64,000 bases of DNA. Source: Corydoras sp. C115 (taxonomy: Eukaryota; Chordata; Actinopteri; Siluriformes; Callichthyidae). The stretch is from NCBI GenBank assembly GCA_019802505.1, contig JAFMOC010001063.1, positions 59,056-123,055 on the forward strand, in the 5' to 3' direction. Below the pieces are notes generated by a model that was not told the origin of the DNA, ran no database searches, and worked only from the letters and a program-made list of their open reading frames with translations. This document shows, in pieces, positions 43,535 to 54,305 of the stretch; position 1 is the stretch's first letter, and every line of letters begins with the position of its first letter. The position numbers were made by a program, and so were the translations under genes.

Positions 43535-43603
43535 ATCCATCCATTATCTTCCACTTTATCATCTATTGGGGTCGCGGTGGGGTTCCCCATGCCCATCCAT
43601 TTT
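43535..43603 (-). repeat. SINE tail fragment
   Basis: CCATCCATTATCTTCCAC to GGGGTTCCCCATGCCCATCC only. Confidence 0.75.
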
Positions 43604-44328
43604 AATTTAATATTAGAATATAAAAGACTGCACAATCACAGCCACAACAAACAATATTAAAATAAATGAATAAACTCATAATGATGTTAAAATGTCTCCC
43701 TACAAATCCTTTAATGTCTCACGTTTCCTTTAAGTGCTTTCAGAAAATAAATGTTTTGTTTCTTAAAGATGCTCAATGTCTCAGCATTATAGACAAAATA
43801 AATAAATAAAAAATGGGAATGATCAAGGCACTTTAAACATATTGGATAATGATCAGGATTGATAATACTCCAGTGTAGCTGCTTCCTCCTTAACTCCTGA
43901 CTTGTTCTCTCATTGGTAAGTTGCTTTTGATAAAAGCGTCTGCTAAATGACTAAATGTAAATGTGAGATCATTCCACCATTAAGCAGTGCTGAACAATAT
44001 GGAGTGAGAATTAATAGAGAGAACTGAGAAATGCAGCGAGTGCAGAAACTATAGGTGCACAATTTCATTTAGTTATGTTACTGTGAACAAGTGCACTACA
44101 TAAGGAACATCTGATAATGTATATATTTTAAAGTGCTCTCTGCTAAGGGAACACTATTTAAGATGGTGTAAAATGTGGGTAATGAGTAACATATCATTAT
44201 CTGGTAAATTGACCCTTGGACTCTTTGTTCTGTGTCAGTTCCTGTCAGGAGACAGAATCTGTGTTAAAACACTAAAAACATATACAGTATTTAACAACGA
44301 AACCATTTAAGCAATATATGTTTCCATT
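43604..44328. other. no gene seen; short LINE/SINE tail
   Basis: At 43912-43962 the motif ATAAAAGCGTCTGCTAAATG plus TAAATGTAAATG is the 3' tail found on many fish L2-related retroelements. Nothing else recognised. Confidence 0.55.
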
Positions 44329-44632
44329 TAGACGGCTTAGTGGTTAGCATGTTCGCCTCTCAGCGCTAGGGATTCCCGCTTCGAATCCCAATCTGGTTGA
44401 AGTCTCCATGTTCTCCCCGTGTCCCCCGTGTGTGGGTTTTCTCTGGGCTCTCCAGTTTCCTCCCACAGTCAAAAGTCAATTGAATTCTCCAAACTGCCCC
44501 ATATAGAGTGATAGATTGGCACCCTGTCCTGGGTGTATCTACCCAGCGCCTGAGCCGTTCATGGGGAAACCCACGGGACCCTAATATAGGATAAAGCGGA
44601 AGATAATGAATGAATGAATGAATGAATGAATA
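44329..44632 (+). repeat. SINE, partly deleted
   Basis: Head GGCTTAGTGGTTAGCATG, B box GCTTCGAATCCC, tail of six or so GAAT repeats. The TGTGTGAGTGAGTGTG stretch is missing. Confidence 0.85.
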
Positions 44633-44692
44633 AAAAAAATATATATTTAAAAGAATGAGAAAACATCGTTATTATATGTCTTTTATACAGTT

Positions 44693-44777
44693 GGCTCTGT
44701 GGCGCAATGGATAGCGCATTGGACTTCTAGGTATTGTGGTCATTCAAAGGTTGTGGGTTCGAGTCCCACCAGAGTCA
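44693..44777 (+). tRNA. tRNA-Arg(TCT) with 12-nt intron
   Basis: GGCTCTGTGGCGCAATGG start, stem TTGGA, loop CTTCTA, intron 44730-44741, then ATTCAAAGG and B box GGTTCGAGTCC, ending CAGAGTC. It decodes AGA. All stems pair. The intron keeps the TGTGGTC end seen in vertebrate Arg(TCT) introns but is short. A run of seven T (44778-44784) directly follows. Single-copy here, outside the duplicated units, and the cleanest tRNA gene in the window. Confidence 0.97.
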
Positions 44778-44902
44778 TTTTTTTAAGGAAATTCTTTATG
44801 AGAACCATTCGTTCAGTATCTTCCTGCAAGAAACACTGGTAAAGAAAACCAAACACGCAAAGAGAGAATAAAGAAGATGCGGAATGTGGAATTTAACTTA
44901 CA

Positions 44903-45012
44903 TCCTTGCTGTATCTGCTCAGCACCTGAAATGTTCCCCTCCAAATGGGAATGGGTACCCCCATCAACCCTAGTCCCTAGTTTGGGATTAAATGGATCAT
45001 GATGAGATGAGA
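44903..45012 (+). repeat. SINE 3' fragment, diverged
   Basis: CTGTATCTGCTCAGCACC and GTTCCCCTCCAAATGGG resemble the SINE 3' third; no head. Confidence 0.55.
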
Positions 45013-45099
45013 CTGTTACAGGAAAAAAAAGAGAGTGAGATTTTTGTGAGCAGCGGCTTCTATTATCAAAACCTCATTAAGTATTCTTAAAAGCCAGGC

Positions 45100-45870
45100 A
45101 TAATGTTAACAAGCTACTTCTTCATCTTTGAGCACTTGTGTTTTAATCAACATAATTGGCAACTTATCACAAATAGTACTCAAATAAACAACAAAATGTT
45201 CCTAAAGAGTCTTTCTGTTTTAAACTGTGAACAATATAACCACTCTGAACATACTCTCTTCCTCCATTCTGCCAAAAGCAAAAGGAGCATTCATCAAAGA
45301 AATAAAGCAGATGAACTAATTCATCACTCCATATCTGATTCATGCTCAAAAGAGAGTATCTTGTTTCTTCATCATGGTTAGAGTGACGCAACACTTTCTG
45401 ATCACATTTCCAAGTTACAAACTATAGAAATGATCCCTGAAAGTATAGTCTTAAATCTGACAGTGTAAAGTACAATTGAGTGCACTACAAGGTTACTGTT
45501 TATGTGGATGGTAAGTTTAGTCTGTATATGTAGTAACTTGTATTGTAGAGCCCCCACCTGGCATAAATGAATTACTGCAACCAATGTGACACAGGGGCAG
45601 GTTAACGTTCAGTCTCCTCTCCAGATCTGTAGTGTGAATGTGGCACTTTTATTTATTTTATCTTTGTATTTACTTTTTTGTTATAACTAAAGGTTAAATT
45701 GAATTATTCTGTAAAATTGTGTATTGTATTTTACATGATAAAATATCTAAATAGTTTTTTTTTTTTTTATGTTATACTTATTTTCATTTGTATTAATTTA
45801 ATATAATGTTGCTTTTGTCATCTATAGAACCAAATCTCTTAAACTACTCACAGTGTCTGTAATATCAGTT
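45100..45870. other. partial repeat unit E (inverted)
   Basis: Inverted, partial second copy of the unit core, joined to unit D at about 45870-45880, where spacer ACTCACAGTGTCTGTAATATC runs into CAGTTTCTACTTAAG. No gene. Confidence 0.7.
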
Positions 45871-45879
45871 TCTACTTAA

Positions 45880-47395
45880 GTATTCCTGACCGTGAACGAT
45901 GCTAGAAGCAAAGTCGTAAGTAAAATTCATTGTTAAGTTAAATAATTGATAGAATAAGTTAAGTTTAAAGTTGAAAGAGAAGGTAATAAATCGTTTAAAA
46001 GATCATTTTTATTTACATTTATTTACAAGGATATTCAGGAGACTTCATGTGAAGCTGAACTTTATGTTATGTAAAAAAAATCAAACTTTGTTTTGTTGCA
46101 GTTTTCACTCTGATATGTAATACTGGATTCTTCAGTAAACAACAGTGAAATGTTAACTACAGTACAGACTCCTGTTTTTTTGTATCAGAGTTTAACTTGT
46201 TGGATAGCTTGAGTCGCTACACTGCAGTGAAGACAACATAACATACAACATACTGTGTGAATTTACATGTACAACGTACTGTAATAAAAGAAATCGCACC
46301 CTGAACATTGTGTTTTTGATTGTTACTGTACTGTATCTATTGTGTGTAATGGATCCTCCATGGAGTTTACAGTACTCATTTCTGCATTGAGTTGTGATAT
46401 CACTGCATTTTCTGCATTATTCATTATTCCTATGAAATGCAGAAATCTATAGTAAATGCCCAATACATATTTGAGAATAAATAAGGGTTGCTCAAATGCA
46501 TCCTGGCAGTTGTTAAACTGTTAAAAGAACAGTCTCACACTCTGAAAATTGTGTTTTCAATATTTTTGGTAATGTGGTTAATGATGCTCAGTAGTGTGTA
46601 CATTTTTGCAGGCCTTGAGCAGTATTGTGGTATCAAAGTTTGCTTTTGAGCATATGAGCAATTGTTTTGATGTGATAGGTTGGTTTTGAAAAGAGACTGT
46701 GAGGTTGCGTGTATGTAGCTTTAGAAAAGTGTTTTGTGTTCAGAGATTGTGAAAAATGAGGGGCAGTATCATGAAATGTGATTAAGCAGTAGAGAAAAAA
46801 ACTATAATCAATATAATTGGTAACTCAACACAATTCATAATCAAATAAATAACAACGTTCATTATGATTTTTTCTGTTTTGAATTGTGAACATCATAACC
46901 ACTCTGAACATACTCTCTTCCTCCCTTCTGCCAAAAGCAAAAGGAGCATTCATCAATGAAATAAAGCAGATGAACTAATTCATCACTCCAGATCTGATTC
47001 ATGCTCAAAAGAGAGTGTCTTGATTCTTCATCATGGTTAGGGTGACGCAACACTTTCTAATCACATTTCCAAGTTACAAACTATAGAAATGATCCCTGAA
47101 AGTATAGTCTTAATCCTGAATGTGTAAAGTAAAATTGAGTGCACTACAAGGTTACTGTTTATGTAGATGGTAAATTTAGTCTGTATATGTAGTAACTTGT
47201 ATTGTGAAGCCTCCATCTGGCATAAATAAATTACTGCAACCAATGTGACACACTGACATGTTAACATTCAGTCTCCTCTGCAGATCTGTAGTGTGAATGT
47301 GGAACTTTTATTTCTTTTATCTCTGTATTTAATTTTTTGTTATAACGAAACGTTAAATTGAATTATTCTGTTAAAAATCTATTGTATTTCACATG
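45880..47395. other. non-coding core of the repeat unit (D, inverted)
   Basis: Reverse-complement copy of the A/C core. No gene. Confidence 0.75.
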
Positions 47396-47410
47396 ACAAA
47401 ATATCAAAAT

Positions 47411-47706
47411 GGGCGGCATGGTGGCTTAGTGGTTAGCACGTTCGCCTCTCAGCGCTAGGGATTCCCGTTCACCATCTGTGTCCGCGTGGGTTTCCTCCGG
47501 TTTCCTCCCACAGTCCAAAAACATGGATCAAGTCAATTGAGTTCTCCAAATTGACCCATATAGAGTGTGAATTGTATAGAGTGTGAATTGGCGCCCTGTC
47601 CTGGGTGTTTCTGCCCAGCGCCCGAAACGTTCTCCTCTGGATGGGCATGGGGAACCCCACCTACCCTAATATAGGATAAAAACGGAAGATAATGAATGAA
47701 TGAATG
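47411..47706 (+). repeat. SINE 2 (unit D) with target duplication
   Basis: Flanked by AAAATATCAAAAT at 47398-47410 and 47707-47719. Internal deletions around the B box. Equivalent to the C copy at 39630. Confidence 0.9.
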
Positions 47707-48188
47707 AAAATATCAAAATAGATTTTAAACGTAATACTTATTTTCATTTGTATTCATTTAATATAATGTTGCTTTTGTCATCTATAGAACTAAATCTCTT
47801 AAACTACTCACAGTGTCTGTAATATCTCACCCCTTCATTCTTTTTTGTTTCTTTTATCATACTACACATAAATGAACACATAAACCTAAACCAGTGTAAG
47901 AACTTGTGCTCAATTACAGGTTCATTATACTAATAAACTTTAATAAAGCATATTACACTGTAATACGCTGTGCATGTACTGTTTCTGATGAACGCTGAAA
48001 CCTTACTGACTAACCTGTCAATAGGAATGAAAACAAAATAGAGAACTGTCCATGAACTTTCTCAACAAAAAAGGCTCCATTTTTCCTTTAGTGCATAGAC
48101 TGAAGTCTCTGTTCTTCACAAAATAAAATACAAATAAGAAAACATTTCTATCAATATTCAATATAAAGGACACAAATATTAATGAGGT

Positions 48189-48536
48189 TCATTCATTCAT
48201 TATCTCCCGCTTTATCCTCTATTAGGGTCGCGGTGGGGTTCCCCATGCCCATCCAGGGGAGAACGTCTCGGGCGCTGGGCAGATAGACCCAGGACAGGGC
48301 GCCAATCCATCGCTGGGTACACACTCACACACTCAAACACACTCTATATGGGGCAATTTAGAGAACTCAGTTAACTTGATCCATGTTTTTGGACTGTGGG
48401 AGGAAACCGGAGAACCCGGAGGAAACCCACGCAGACACGGGGAGAACATGGAAACTCCACCCAGATGGGGATTCGAACCGGGAATCCCTAGCGCTGAGAG
48501 GCGAACGTGCTAACCACTAAGCCACCGTGCCGCCAT
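48189..48536 (-). repeat. SINE private to unit D
   Basis: Full length, flanked by TATTAATGAGGT at 48177-48188 and 48537-48548. Unit C shows the uninterrupted site (ACCTCATTAATA-like, CCTCATTAATATTTG at about 39137), so it inserted after C and D separated. Confidence 0.95.
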
Positions 48537-48606
48537 TATTAATGAGGTAATTAACCCAAATAATAAACATTTCAGGGGCCTATTAAGACAACTTTTCTGG
48601 AAGTAG

Positions 48607-48678
48607 TCCCCATTAGTATAGTGAACAGTATCTTTACCTGTCACGCAGAAGACTGGAGTTCGATTCCCTGACAGGGAG
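48607..48678 (+). pseudogene. tRNA-Asp(GTC) (unit D), degraded
   Basis: TCCCCATTAGTATAGTG, loop CTGTCAC (GTC), GGAGTTCGATTCC. The acceptor has two mismatches (5:68, 6:67) and the anticodon stem is weak. Confidence 0.7.
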
Positions 48679-48853
48679 AATTAGCTTTTGCTCTTTGTTA
48701 ATGGAAACTATTCACATAAAGCTTCAAAGATAAATGAAGTCTTGTCTGTTTTAATATCCATAAACAGACAAAAAAAAGTTTTGTTGTTTTAAAATAAAAA
48801 AAAATATAAACATTGATTAATTAAGGAAATGTCATCTACATCTTTTAACATAT

Positions 48854-49221
48854 GGGTGGCAGGGTGGCTTAGTGGTTAGCATGTTCTCAGCACTAGGGAT
48901 TCCCTAGGGGTTCGAATCCCCATCTGGGTGGAGTTTCCATGTTCTCCCCGTGTCTGCGTGGGTTTCCTCTAGGTTCTCCGGTTTCCTCCCACAGTCCAAA
49001 AACATGGATCAAGTCAATTGAGTTCTCCAAATTGCCCCATATAGAGTGTGTATGTGTGCGTGTCTGTGTGAGTGAGTGTGTGCCCAGCGATAGATTGGCG
49101 CCCTGTCCTGGGTGTGTCTGCCCAGTGCCCGAAACGTTCTCCCCTGGATGGGCATGGGGAACCCCACCGCGACCCTAATATAGGAAAAAGCAGAAGATAA
49201 TGAATGAATGAAAGAATGATA
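48854..49221 (+). repeat. SINE 1 (unit D)
   Basis: Full length; the flank GAATGATATTGTGGTC is the reverse complement of the shared SINE 1 flank. A small change around GGGATTCCCTAGGGG duplicates part of the head. Confidence 0.9.
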
Positions 49222-49303
49222 TTGTGGTCAAAAGAACTGTTAGTTTTTCAAGGAACCAGCCATGACTTTGCCTCCAGCTAAAAAAAAGAATTGAGCCACA
49301 CAA

Positions 49304-49376
49304 TCGAGAATGCAGGTATCGATCCCACTACCTCTCGCATGCTAAGCAAGCGCTCCACTATTTGAGCTAATTGCCC
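49304..49376 (-). pseudogene. tRNA-Ala(AGC) (unit D), acceptor damaged
   Basis: Same acceptor defects as the unit B copy (31854), and loop TTAGCAT. Confidence 0.75.
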
Positions 49377-49507
49377 ATAATCTGAAAGTTTTAATCTTCT
49401 CTTAGGGCAATACGTCTCAAACATGATCACTATAAACTTTCCATTGCAAAGCCAGCCCAGAATCTAGAGTGAAAATGATCAGACTGGAATGTTTCCCCAA
49501 ATTGTCA

Positions 49508-49581
49508 GGCCGATTAGCTCAGTTGGTTAGAGCGTGGTGCTAATAACGCCAATGTCATAGGTTCGATCCCTGTATCGGCCA
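49508..49581 (+). tRNA. tRNA-Ile(AAT) (unit D)
   Basis: GGCCGATTAGCTCAGTTGG, loop CTAATAA, GGTTCGATCC, ATCGGCC. Acceptor and anticodon stems perfect, one T:G in the T-stem; TTTT at 49584. Partner of the unit B gene at 31649. Confidence 0.96.
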
Positions 49582-50354
49582 ACTTTTCAATGTTTTTGTG
49601 GTATTAAAGGCAAACAACCTTTCTTAGGGAAATGAAGCAGACAACAACAACAGAACAAACACCATGACTTAAAACTATTTATTTATTATCAATTTTTCAA
49701 GTTAAAAAATTTACAGACTTGATATTGTGGCAAAAAGAATTGTTAATTTTCCATGGCACCGGCCATGAATTTTCCTTAACATTTTCCTCTTGCATTTGAG
49801 CTAATTTCCCCTTTGTCCCTTTTCGCCCGTGTGTCCAGCAGTGACATTATTGACAATAACACACACGCTTCACATGAGCGCTTCACCTTCGTATCAATGT
49901 GTGATAAACAAAACATTATTTTAAATCATAAAGCACAGATTAATAGAAACAGCATATAAACAGTTGCGGCAGTTTTTTTTTATAAACTTCGTTCGGTAAT
50001 TTGGCCACTAGATGGCAGGATTTGATTGTTAGAGAAACAGACAGTTTTTGCTCTAAATTTACTTCACTGACAAGTAGCTTAAACTATAGCAGATGATTTA
50101 AAAGCTCATCCCTAATGTAAGATTTAAAAGAATTAAGCTCAACCAAATTAAATTCATACATGGGATCAGTGTAGCATGTGGTCTTGCAGTTTGGATTTCT
50201 GGCCTGCACCTTGGAATTTAACTGGGTTCCTGCTATGTGAGAGCTTGATTTAGGTCCCGAGATCAATTAGCAAAATTTAAAAGCTCTTTTAAAATTGCTG
50301 CTGTTTCATTAACATCCAGTTTTATGAAAGGGTGTAGGAAGGGCTTTGTGGTGT

Positions 50355-50378
50355 GCTGTGATCGTAGCACGGTTAGTA
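50355..50378 (+). pseudogene. tRNA-His 5' half relic (unit D)
   Basis: GCTGTGATCGTAGCACGGTTAGTA, inverted counterpart of 23357. Confidence 0.65.
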
Positions 50379-50727
50379 TGGCTGACCTTACAATCAATTT
50401 TTTTTTTTTCGATTAGTCGATTAATCTAAAAGCTAAACCTCTAAAGTGTTTGAGTTTGAAATTAAAATAACGTTTCCAAAATAATGAAAATTAAAAACAT
50501 TTAATGTTGAAATATTTTCTTTAATTAAACACAGTGCTCTTAATGGCACTATAGAAACCCAAATATGTTTTTGCATTAGCAGCTTTATCATAGATAAAAT
50601 CTCAGCCACAAGAGATTCAATAATTCATAATATAAAGCACATTAGAATGATGGTGGAACATTTTTAAATTAGTCTTTTACTGTTATTCAAATGTTTTATC
50701 AAAAATGCTGGACGTTCATTTTTTTTG

Positions 50728-50771
50728 CCCCAGTGCTCTGCGTTGTGCCTGCAGCAACTCTGGTCATGGCA
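50728..50771 (+). pseudogene. tRNA-His relic (unit D)
   Basis: CCCCAGTGCTCTGCGTTGTG then GCAACTCTGGTCATGGCA: inverted counterpart of 30468. Confidence 0.5.
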
Positions 50772-50822
50772 AACTTTATTTTGAATGAATCATTCATTTT
50801 TGTTCAGAAATAAGCATTTGGA

Positions 50823-50964
50823 CAGTGATGGATTGGCGCCCTGTCCTGGGTCTATCTGCCCAGCGCCCGAGACGCTCTCCCCTGGATGGGCATGGGGAAC
50901 CCCACCGCGACCCTAATAGAGGATAAAGCGGGAGATAATGAATGAATGAATGAATGAATGAATG
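50823..50964 (+). repeat. 5'-truncated SINE with target duplication
   Basis: Only the 3' 142 bp (from GTGATGGATTGGCGCC). Flanked by AATAAGCATTTGGA at 50809-50822 and 50965-50978. Unit B has the uninterrupted flank near 30417 (ATCCAAATGCTTGTTTCTG). Truncation at insertion is typical of LINE-driven copying. Confidence 0.93.
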
Positions 50965-51467
50965 AATAAGCATTTGGATGTTTTTACTGTTTTATATTAT
51001 TATACTCATAATATTAAACTGAACAAAATACTTTGAAGTGTCAGGATTAACCTGCTCCAACTGTGGTATCTTTCTTTAGTGGACTTTACAGAAAGTGCTA
51101 TCAAGTTGGGATTTGTTATTGTTTGAATGATTCACAATTCATATTACAAAACGCTTTCATATTGTGTCATTTCAATATCATCACTCTGTCCTGGATTGCA
51201 TGAAAACATAAAAGGTTTAAAGTCTACTCTTTAGACTGCATAAAGTTTATTTTAAAAGAGACAACTGCTGAAATAGTAAAAACTAACAATAACAATAATA
51301 AAACACTTAATTTTTGCACAAACCTTTGACTGACACAAGTTTTGTCTGCAATCCTTATTATACAGCTTATAAAAATGTTCAGCTCTGCTGTATTCAATCA
51401 ATTCAATTCTTTAGATTTTCTTTTGTCTATTAAATAATATTCAGAAATCAATTTAAAAAGCCAACAC

Positions 51468-51539
51468 AGATCTCACCAAGATTTGAACTCAGATCACTGG
51501 GTTCAAAGTTCAGAGTGCTAACCATTACAGCATACAACC
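51468..51539 (-). pseudogene. tRNA-Gln relic, anticodon TTG (unit D)
   Basis: Reverse complement has GCTGTAATGGTTAGCACTCTGAAC with loop CTTTGAA (TTG, not CTG). Acceptor GGTTGTA/TGAGATC does not pair, so not functional. The Phe that should lie beside it is deleted in this unit. Confidence 0.75.
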
Positions 51540-51637
51540 ACAACACAATGGTCAAGAATGTTATTCTGCTTCTGTAAAGGAAGGAAAAGGAAAATGTAAA
51601 GTCAAAGTTAGTTTTTGTTTGCTGTATCTATCTAACA

Positions 51638-51772
51638 CACTCACTCACACAGCCACACACTATATGGGGCAATTTGGCAAATGCAATCGACCTTGATTCA
51701 TTTTTTTGGACTGTGGGAGGAAACCGGAGAACCCGGAGGAAACCCACATGGACACGAGGAGAACATGGAAAC

Positions 51773-51774
<2 letters not shown>
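51638..51774 (-). repeat. SINE body fragment (unit D)
   Basis: CACTCACTCACACAGCC to GGAGAACATGGAAACT, ending at the ATA microsatellite; counterpart of 28742. Confidence 0.8.

Positions 51775-51823
<49 letters not shown>
51775..51823. repeat. (AAT)n microsatellite
   Basis: About 16 units, inverted counterpart of the ATT runs at 28719 and 36020. Confidence 0.97.
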
Positions 51824-51824
<1 letters not shown>

Positions 51825-52008
51825 TTAATTATTATTAGTAGTAGTAATTGTATTAGTAATACATAACACAATCAGAAGGCAAATTATCAGGCAACTTTTG
51901 GCACATTTTGGAGATTTATCTTCTGATAAATAACACTGTTGAAATCTTATTTTTAATAGAAAACTGATTAAATATTACAATAAATTTGATAAGACTTGTG
52001 ACTGTACA

Positions 52009-52273
52009 GGGCGGCACGGTGGCTTAGTGGTTAGCATGTCCGCCTCTCAGCACTAGGGATTCCCGGTTCGAATCCCCTTCTGGGTGGAGTTTCAAGTTGC
52101 CCCATGTAGAGTGTGTTTGTGTGCATGTCTGTGTGTGTGAATGTGTGCCCAGTGATAGATTGGCACCCTGTCCTGGGTGTATCTGCCCAGTGCCCGAAAC
52201 GTTCTCCCCTGGATGGGCATGGGGAACCCCACCGCGACCCTAATATGGGATAAAGCAGAAGATAATGAATGAA
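52009..52273 (+). repeat. SINE shared with unit B, internally deleted
   Basis: GGCGGCACGGTGGCTTAGTG head, target repeat TGTGACTGTACA at 51997-52008 and 52274-52285. Lost about 75 bp of mid-body after GGTGGAGTTTC. Confidence 0.92.
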
Positions 52274-52468
52274 TGTGACTGTACACTGTGGTTTTAACCT
52301 GCTTACTGGAGCTCTTTATTAACAGTTTATTTTATTTTATTAATTCTAGTTAGGCGTTTAAGATCAGATTTAATACATTGGGAAGGGGGAAGACAGATGA
52401 TTAAAAAGCCCCAGACTATGCTCCTAAAGAAGCACAATATAGGAACCCAAAAAAACACCACTTTTATA

Positions 52469-53691
52469 CACGCACCGGCCACTTTATTAGGTACACCTGT
52501 CCAACTGCTCGTTAACACTTAATTTCTAATCAGCCAATCACATGGCGGCAACTCAGTGCATTTAGGCATGTAGACATGGTCAAGACAATCTCCTGCAGTT
52601 CAAACCGAGCATCAGTATGGGGAAGAAAGGTGATTTGAGTGCCTTTGAACGTGGCATGGTTGTTGGTGCCAGAAGGGCTGGTCTGAGTATTTCAGAAACT
52701 GCTGATCTACTGGGATTTTCACGCACAACCATCTCTAGGGTTTACAGAGAATGGTCCGAAAAAGAAAAAACAACCAGTGAGCGGCAGTTCTGTGGGCGGA
52801 AATGCCTTGTTGATGCCAGAGGTCAGAGGAGAATGGCCAGACTGGTTCGAGCTGATAGAAAGGCAACAGTGACTCAAATAGCCACCCGTTACAACCAAGG
52901 TAGGCAGAAGAGCATCTCTGAACGCACAGTACGTCGAACTTTGAGGCAGATGGGCTACAGCAGCAGAAGACCACACCGGGTGCCACTTCTTTCAGCTAAG
53001 AACATGAAACTGAGGCTACAATTTGCACAAGCTCATCGAAATTGGACAATAGAAGATTGGAAAAACGTTGCCTGGTCTGATGAGTCTCGATTTCTGCTGC
53101 GACATTCGGATGGTAGGGTCAGAATTTGGCGTCAACAACATGAAAGCATGGATCCATCCTGCCTTGTATCAACGGTCAGGCTGGTGGTGGTGGTGGTGTC
53201 ATGGTGTGGGGAATATTTTCTTGGCACTCTTTGGGCCCCTTGGTACCAATTGAGCATCGTTGCAACGCCACAGCCTACCTGAGTATTGTTGCTGACCATG
53301 TCCATCCCTTTATGACCACAATGTACCCAACATCTGATGGCTACTTTCAGCAGGATAATGCGCCATGTCATAAAGCTGGAATCATCTCAGACTGGTTTCT
53401 TGAACATGACAATGAGTTCACTGTACTCAAATGGCCTCCACAGTCACCAGATCTCAATCCAATAGAGCATCTTTGGGATGTGATGGAACGGGGGATTCGC
53501 ATCATGGATGTGCAGCCGACAAATCTGCGGCAACTGTGTGATGCCATCATGTCAATATGGACCAAACTCTCTGAGGAATGCTTCCAGCACCTTGTTGAAT
53601 CTATGCCACGAAGAATTGAGGCAGTTCGGAAGGCAAAAGGGGGTCCAACCCGTTACTAGAATGGTGTACCTAATAAAGTGGCCGGTGAGTG
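52469..53691 (+). mobile_element. Tc1/mariner element, near-complete
   Basis: 1223 bp bounded by inverted repeats CACGCACCGGCCACTTTATT (left) and its counterpart AATAAAGTGGCCGGTGAGTG (right), flanked by TA on both sides (52467-52468, 53692-53693). Unit A shows the empty site TTTATATATGAC (inverted, about 20357-20368). Encodes one transposase with a frameshift. Confidence 0.95.
52617..53659 (+). pseudogene. Tc1/mariner transposase, one frameshift
   Basis: Starts MGKKGDLSAFERG, with paired helix-turn-helix domains (about residues 8-45 and 85-120) that bind the inverted repeats. The catalytic aspartates lie in WSDESRF (residue 155) and QQDNAPCH, and the glutamate in SPDLNPIEHLW. I count 36 residues between second D and E, against 34 in Sleeping Beauty, which fits the DD36E group. 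The frame breaks near 53176-53180, just before a GGT run (CTGGTGGTGGTGG), apparently from one lost base; the rest continues to TAG at 53657-53659. Otherwise nearly full length (about 345 codons), so it decayed recently. Confidence 0.93.
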
Positions 53692-53768
53692 TATATGACA
53701 ACATAGACACAGACATGGTCATGGTTTTTGGACCAGCTGCAACTTAAAGTATGAGCATGGAGTCTTCA

Positions 53769-53841
53769 CCCCGGCTAGCTCAGTCGGTAGAGCATGAGAC
53801 TCTTAATCTCAGGGTCGTGGGTTCGAGCCCCACGTTGGGCG
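53769..53841 (+). tRNA. tRNA-Lys(CTT) (unit D)
   Basis: Loop CTCTTAA (CTT), anticodon stem TGAGA/TCTCA, T-stem GTGGG/CCCAC and B box GGTTCGAGCCC all intact; TTTTT at 53849. The first base is C where G is expected, giving a C:C clash at 1:72. The best Lys copy in the window. Confidence 0.87.
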
Positions 53842-54085
53842 AGTAGTATTTTTATTTAGTTGAAAGCTATTCATTGCCAAATGTGTCGACAGTGATGATC
53901 ATTTCTTACAGCTTATTGACCTTACAAATTTCCTTGCATGCATCTGAATCATTTCATTTTGCACAATAAACAGAACAAAGAGAAATGAAGTCAATTACTT
54001 ATGCTACTTCTGTATATAACATGACAAATGAATCATCTGTAAAACTGCAATTTCCCTCCTAGGATTAACAAAGCATTGTGATTCA

Positions 54086-54151
54086 TGTGTGGGATAGAAC
54101 CACCAGCGTTTTGTTTGATAGCCGAATACATTACCACATAACCAACCTGGC
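54086..54151 (-). pseudogene. tRNA-Asn-like relic (unit D)
   Basis: GTGGGATAGAACCACCAGCG on plus is the T-arm in reverse; the loop reads CTATCAA. Inverted counterpart of 19882. Confidence 0.45.
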
Positions 54152-54177
54152 TGGTTTTCTTTAGTGTGGTTTGCTTC

Positions 54178-54305
54178 AATTTCCTCCCACAGTCTAAAAA
54201 TATGGATCAAGGTAAATTGAATGCTACAAATTGCCCCATATAGAGTGTGTTTGTTGTGTGTGAGTCTGTGCCTAGCAATAGATTGGAGCCCTGTCCTGGG
54301 TGCAA
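54178..54305 (+). repeat. SINE body fragment
   Basis: CCTCCCACAGTCTAAAAATATGG to GAGCCCTGTCCTGGGTG; inverted counterpart of 19722. Confidence 0.7.
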
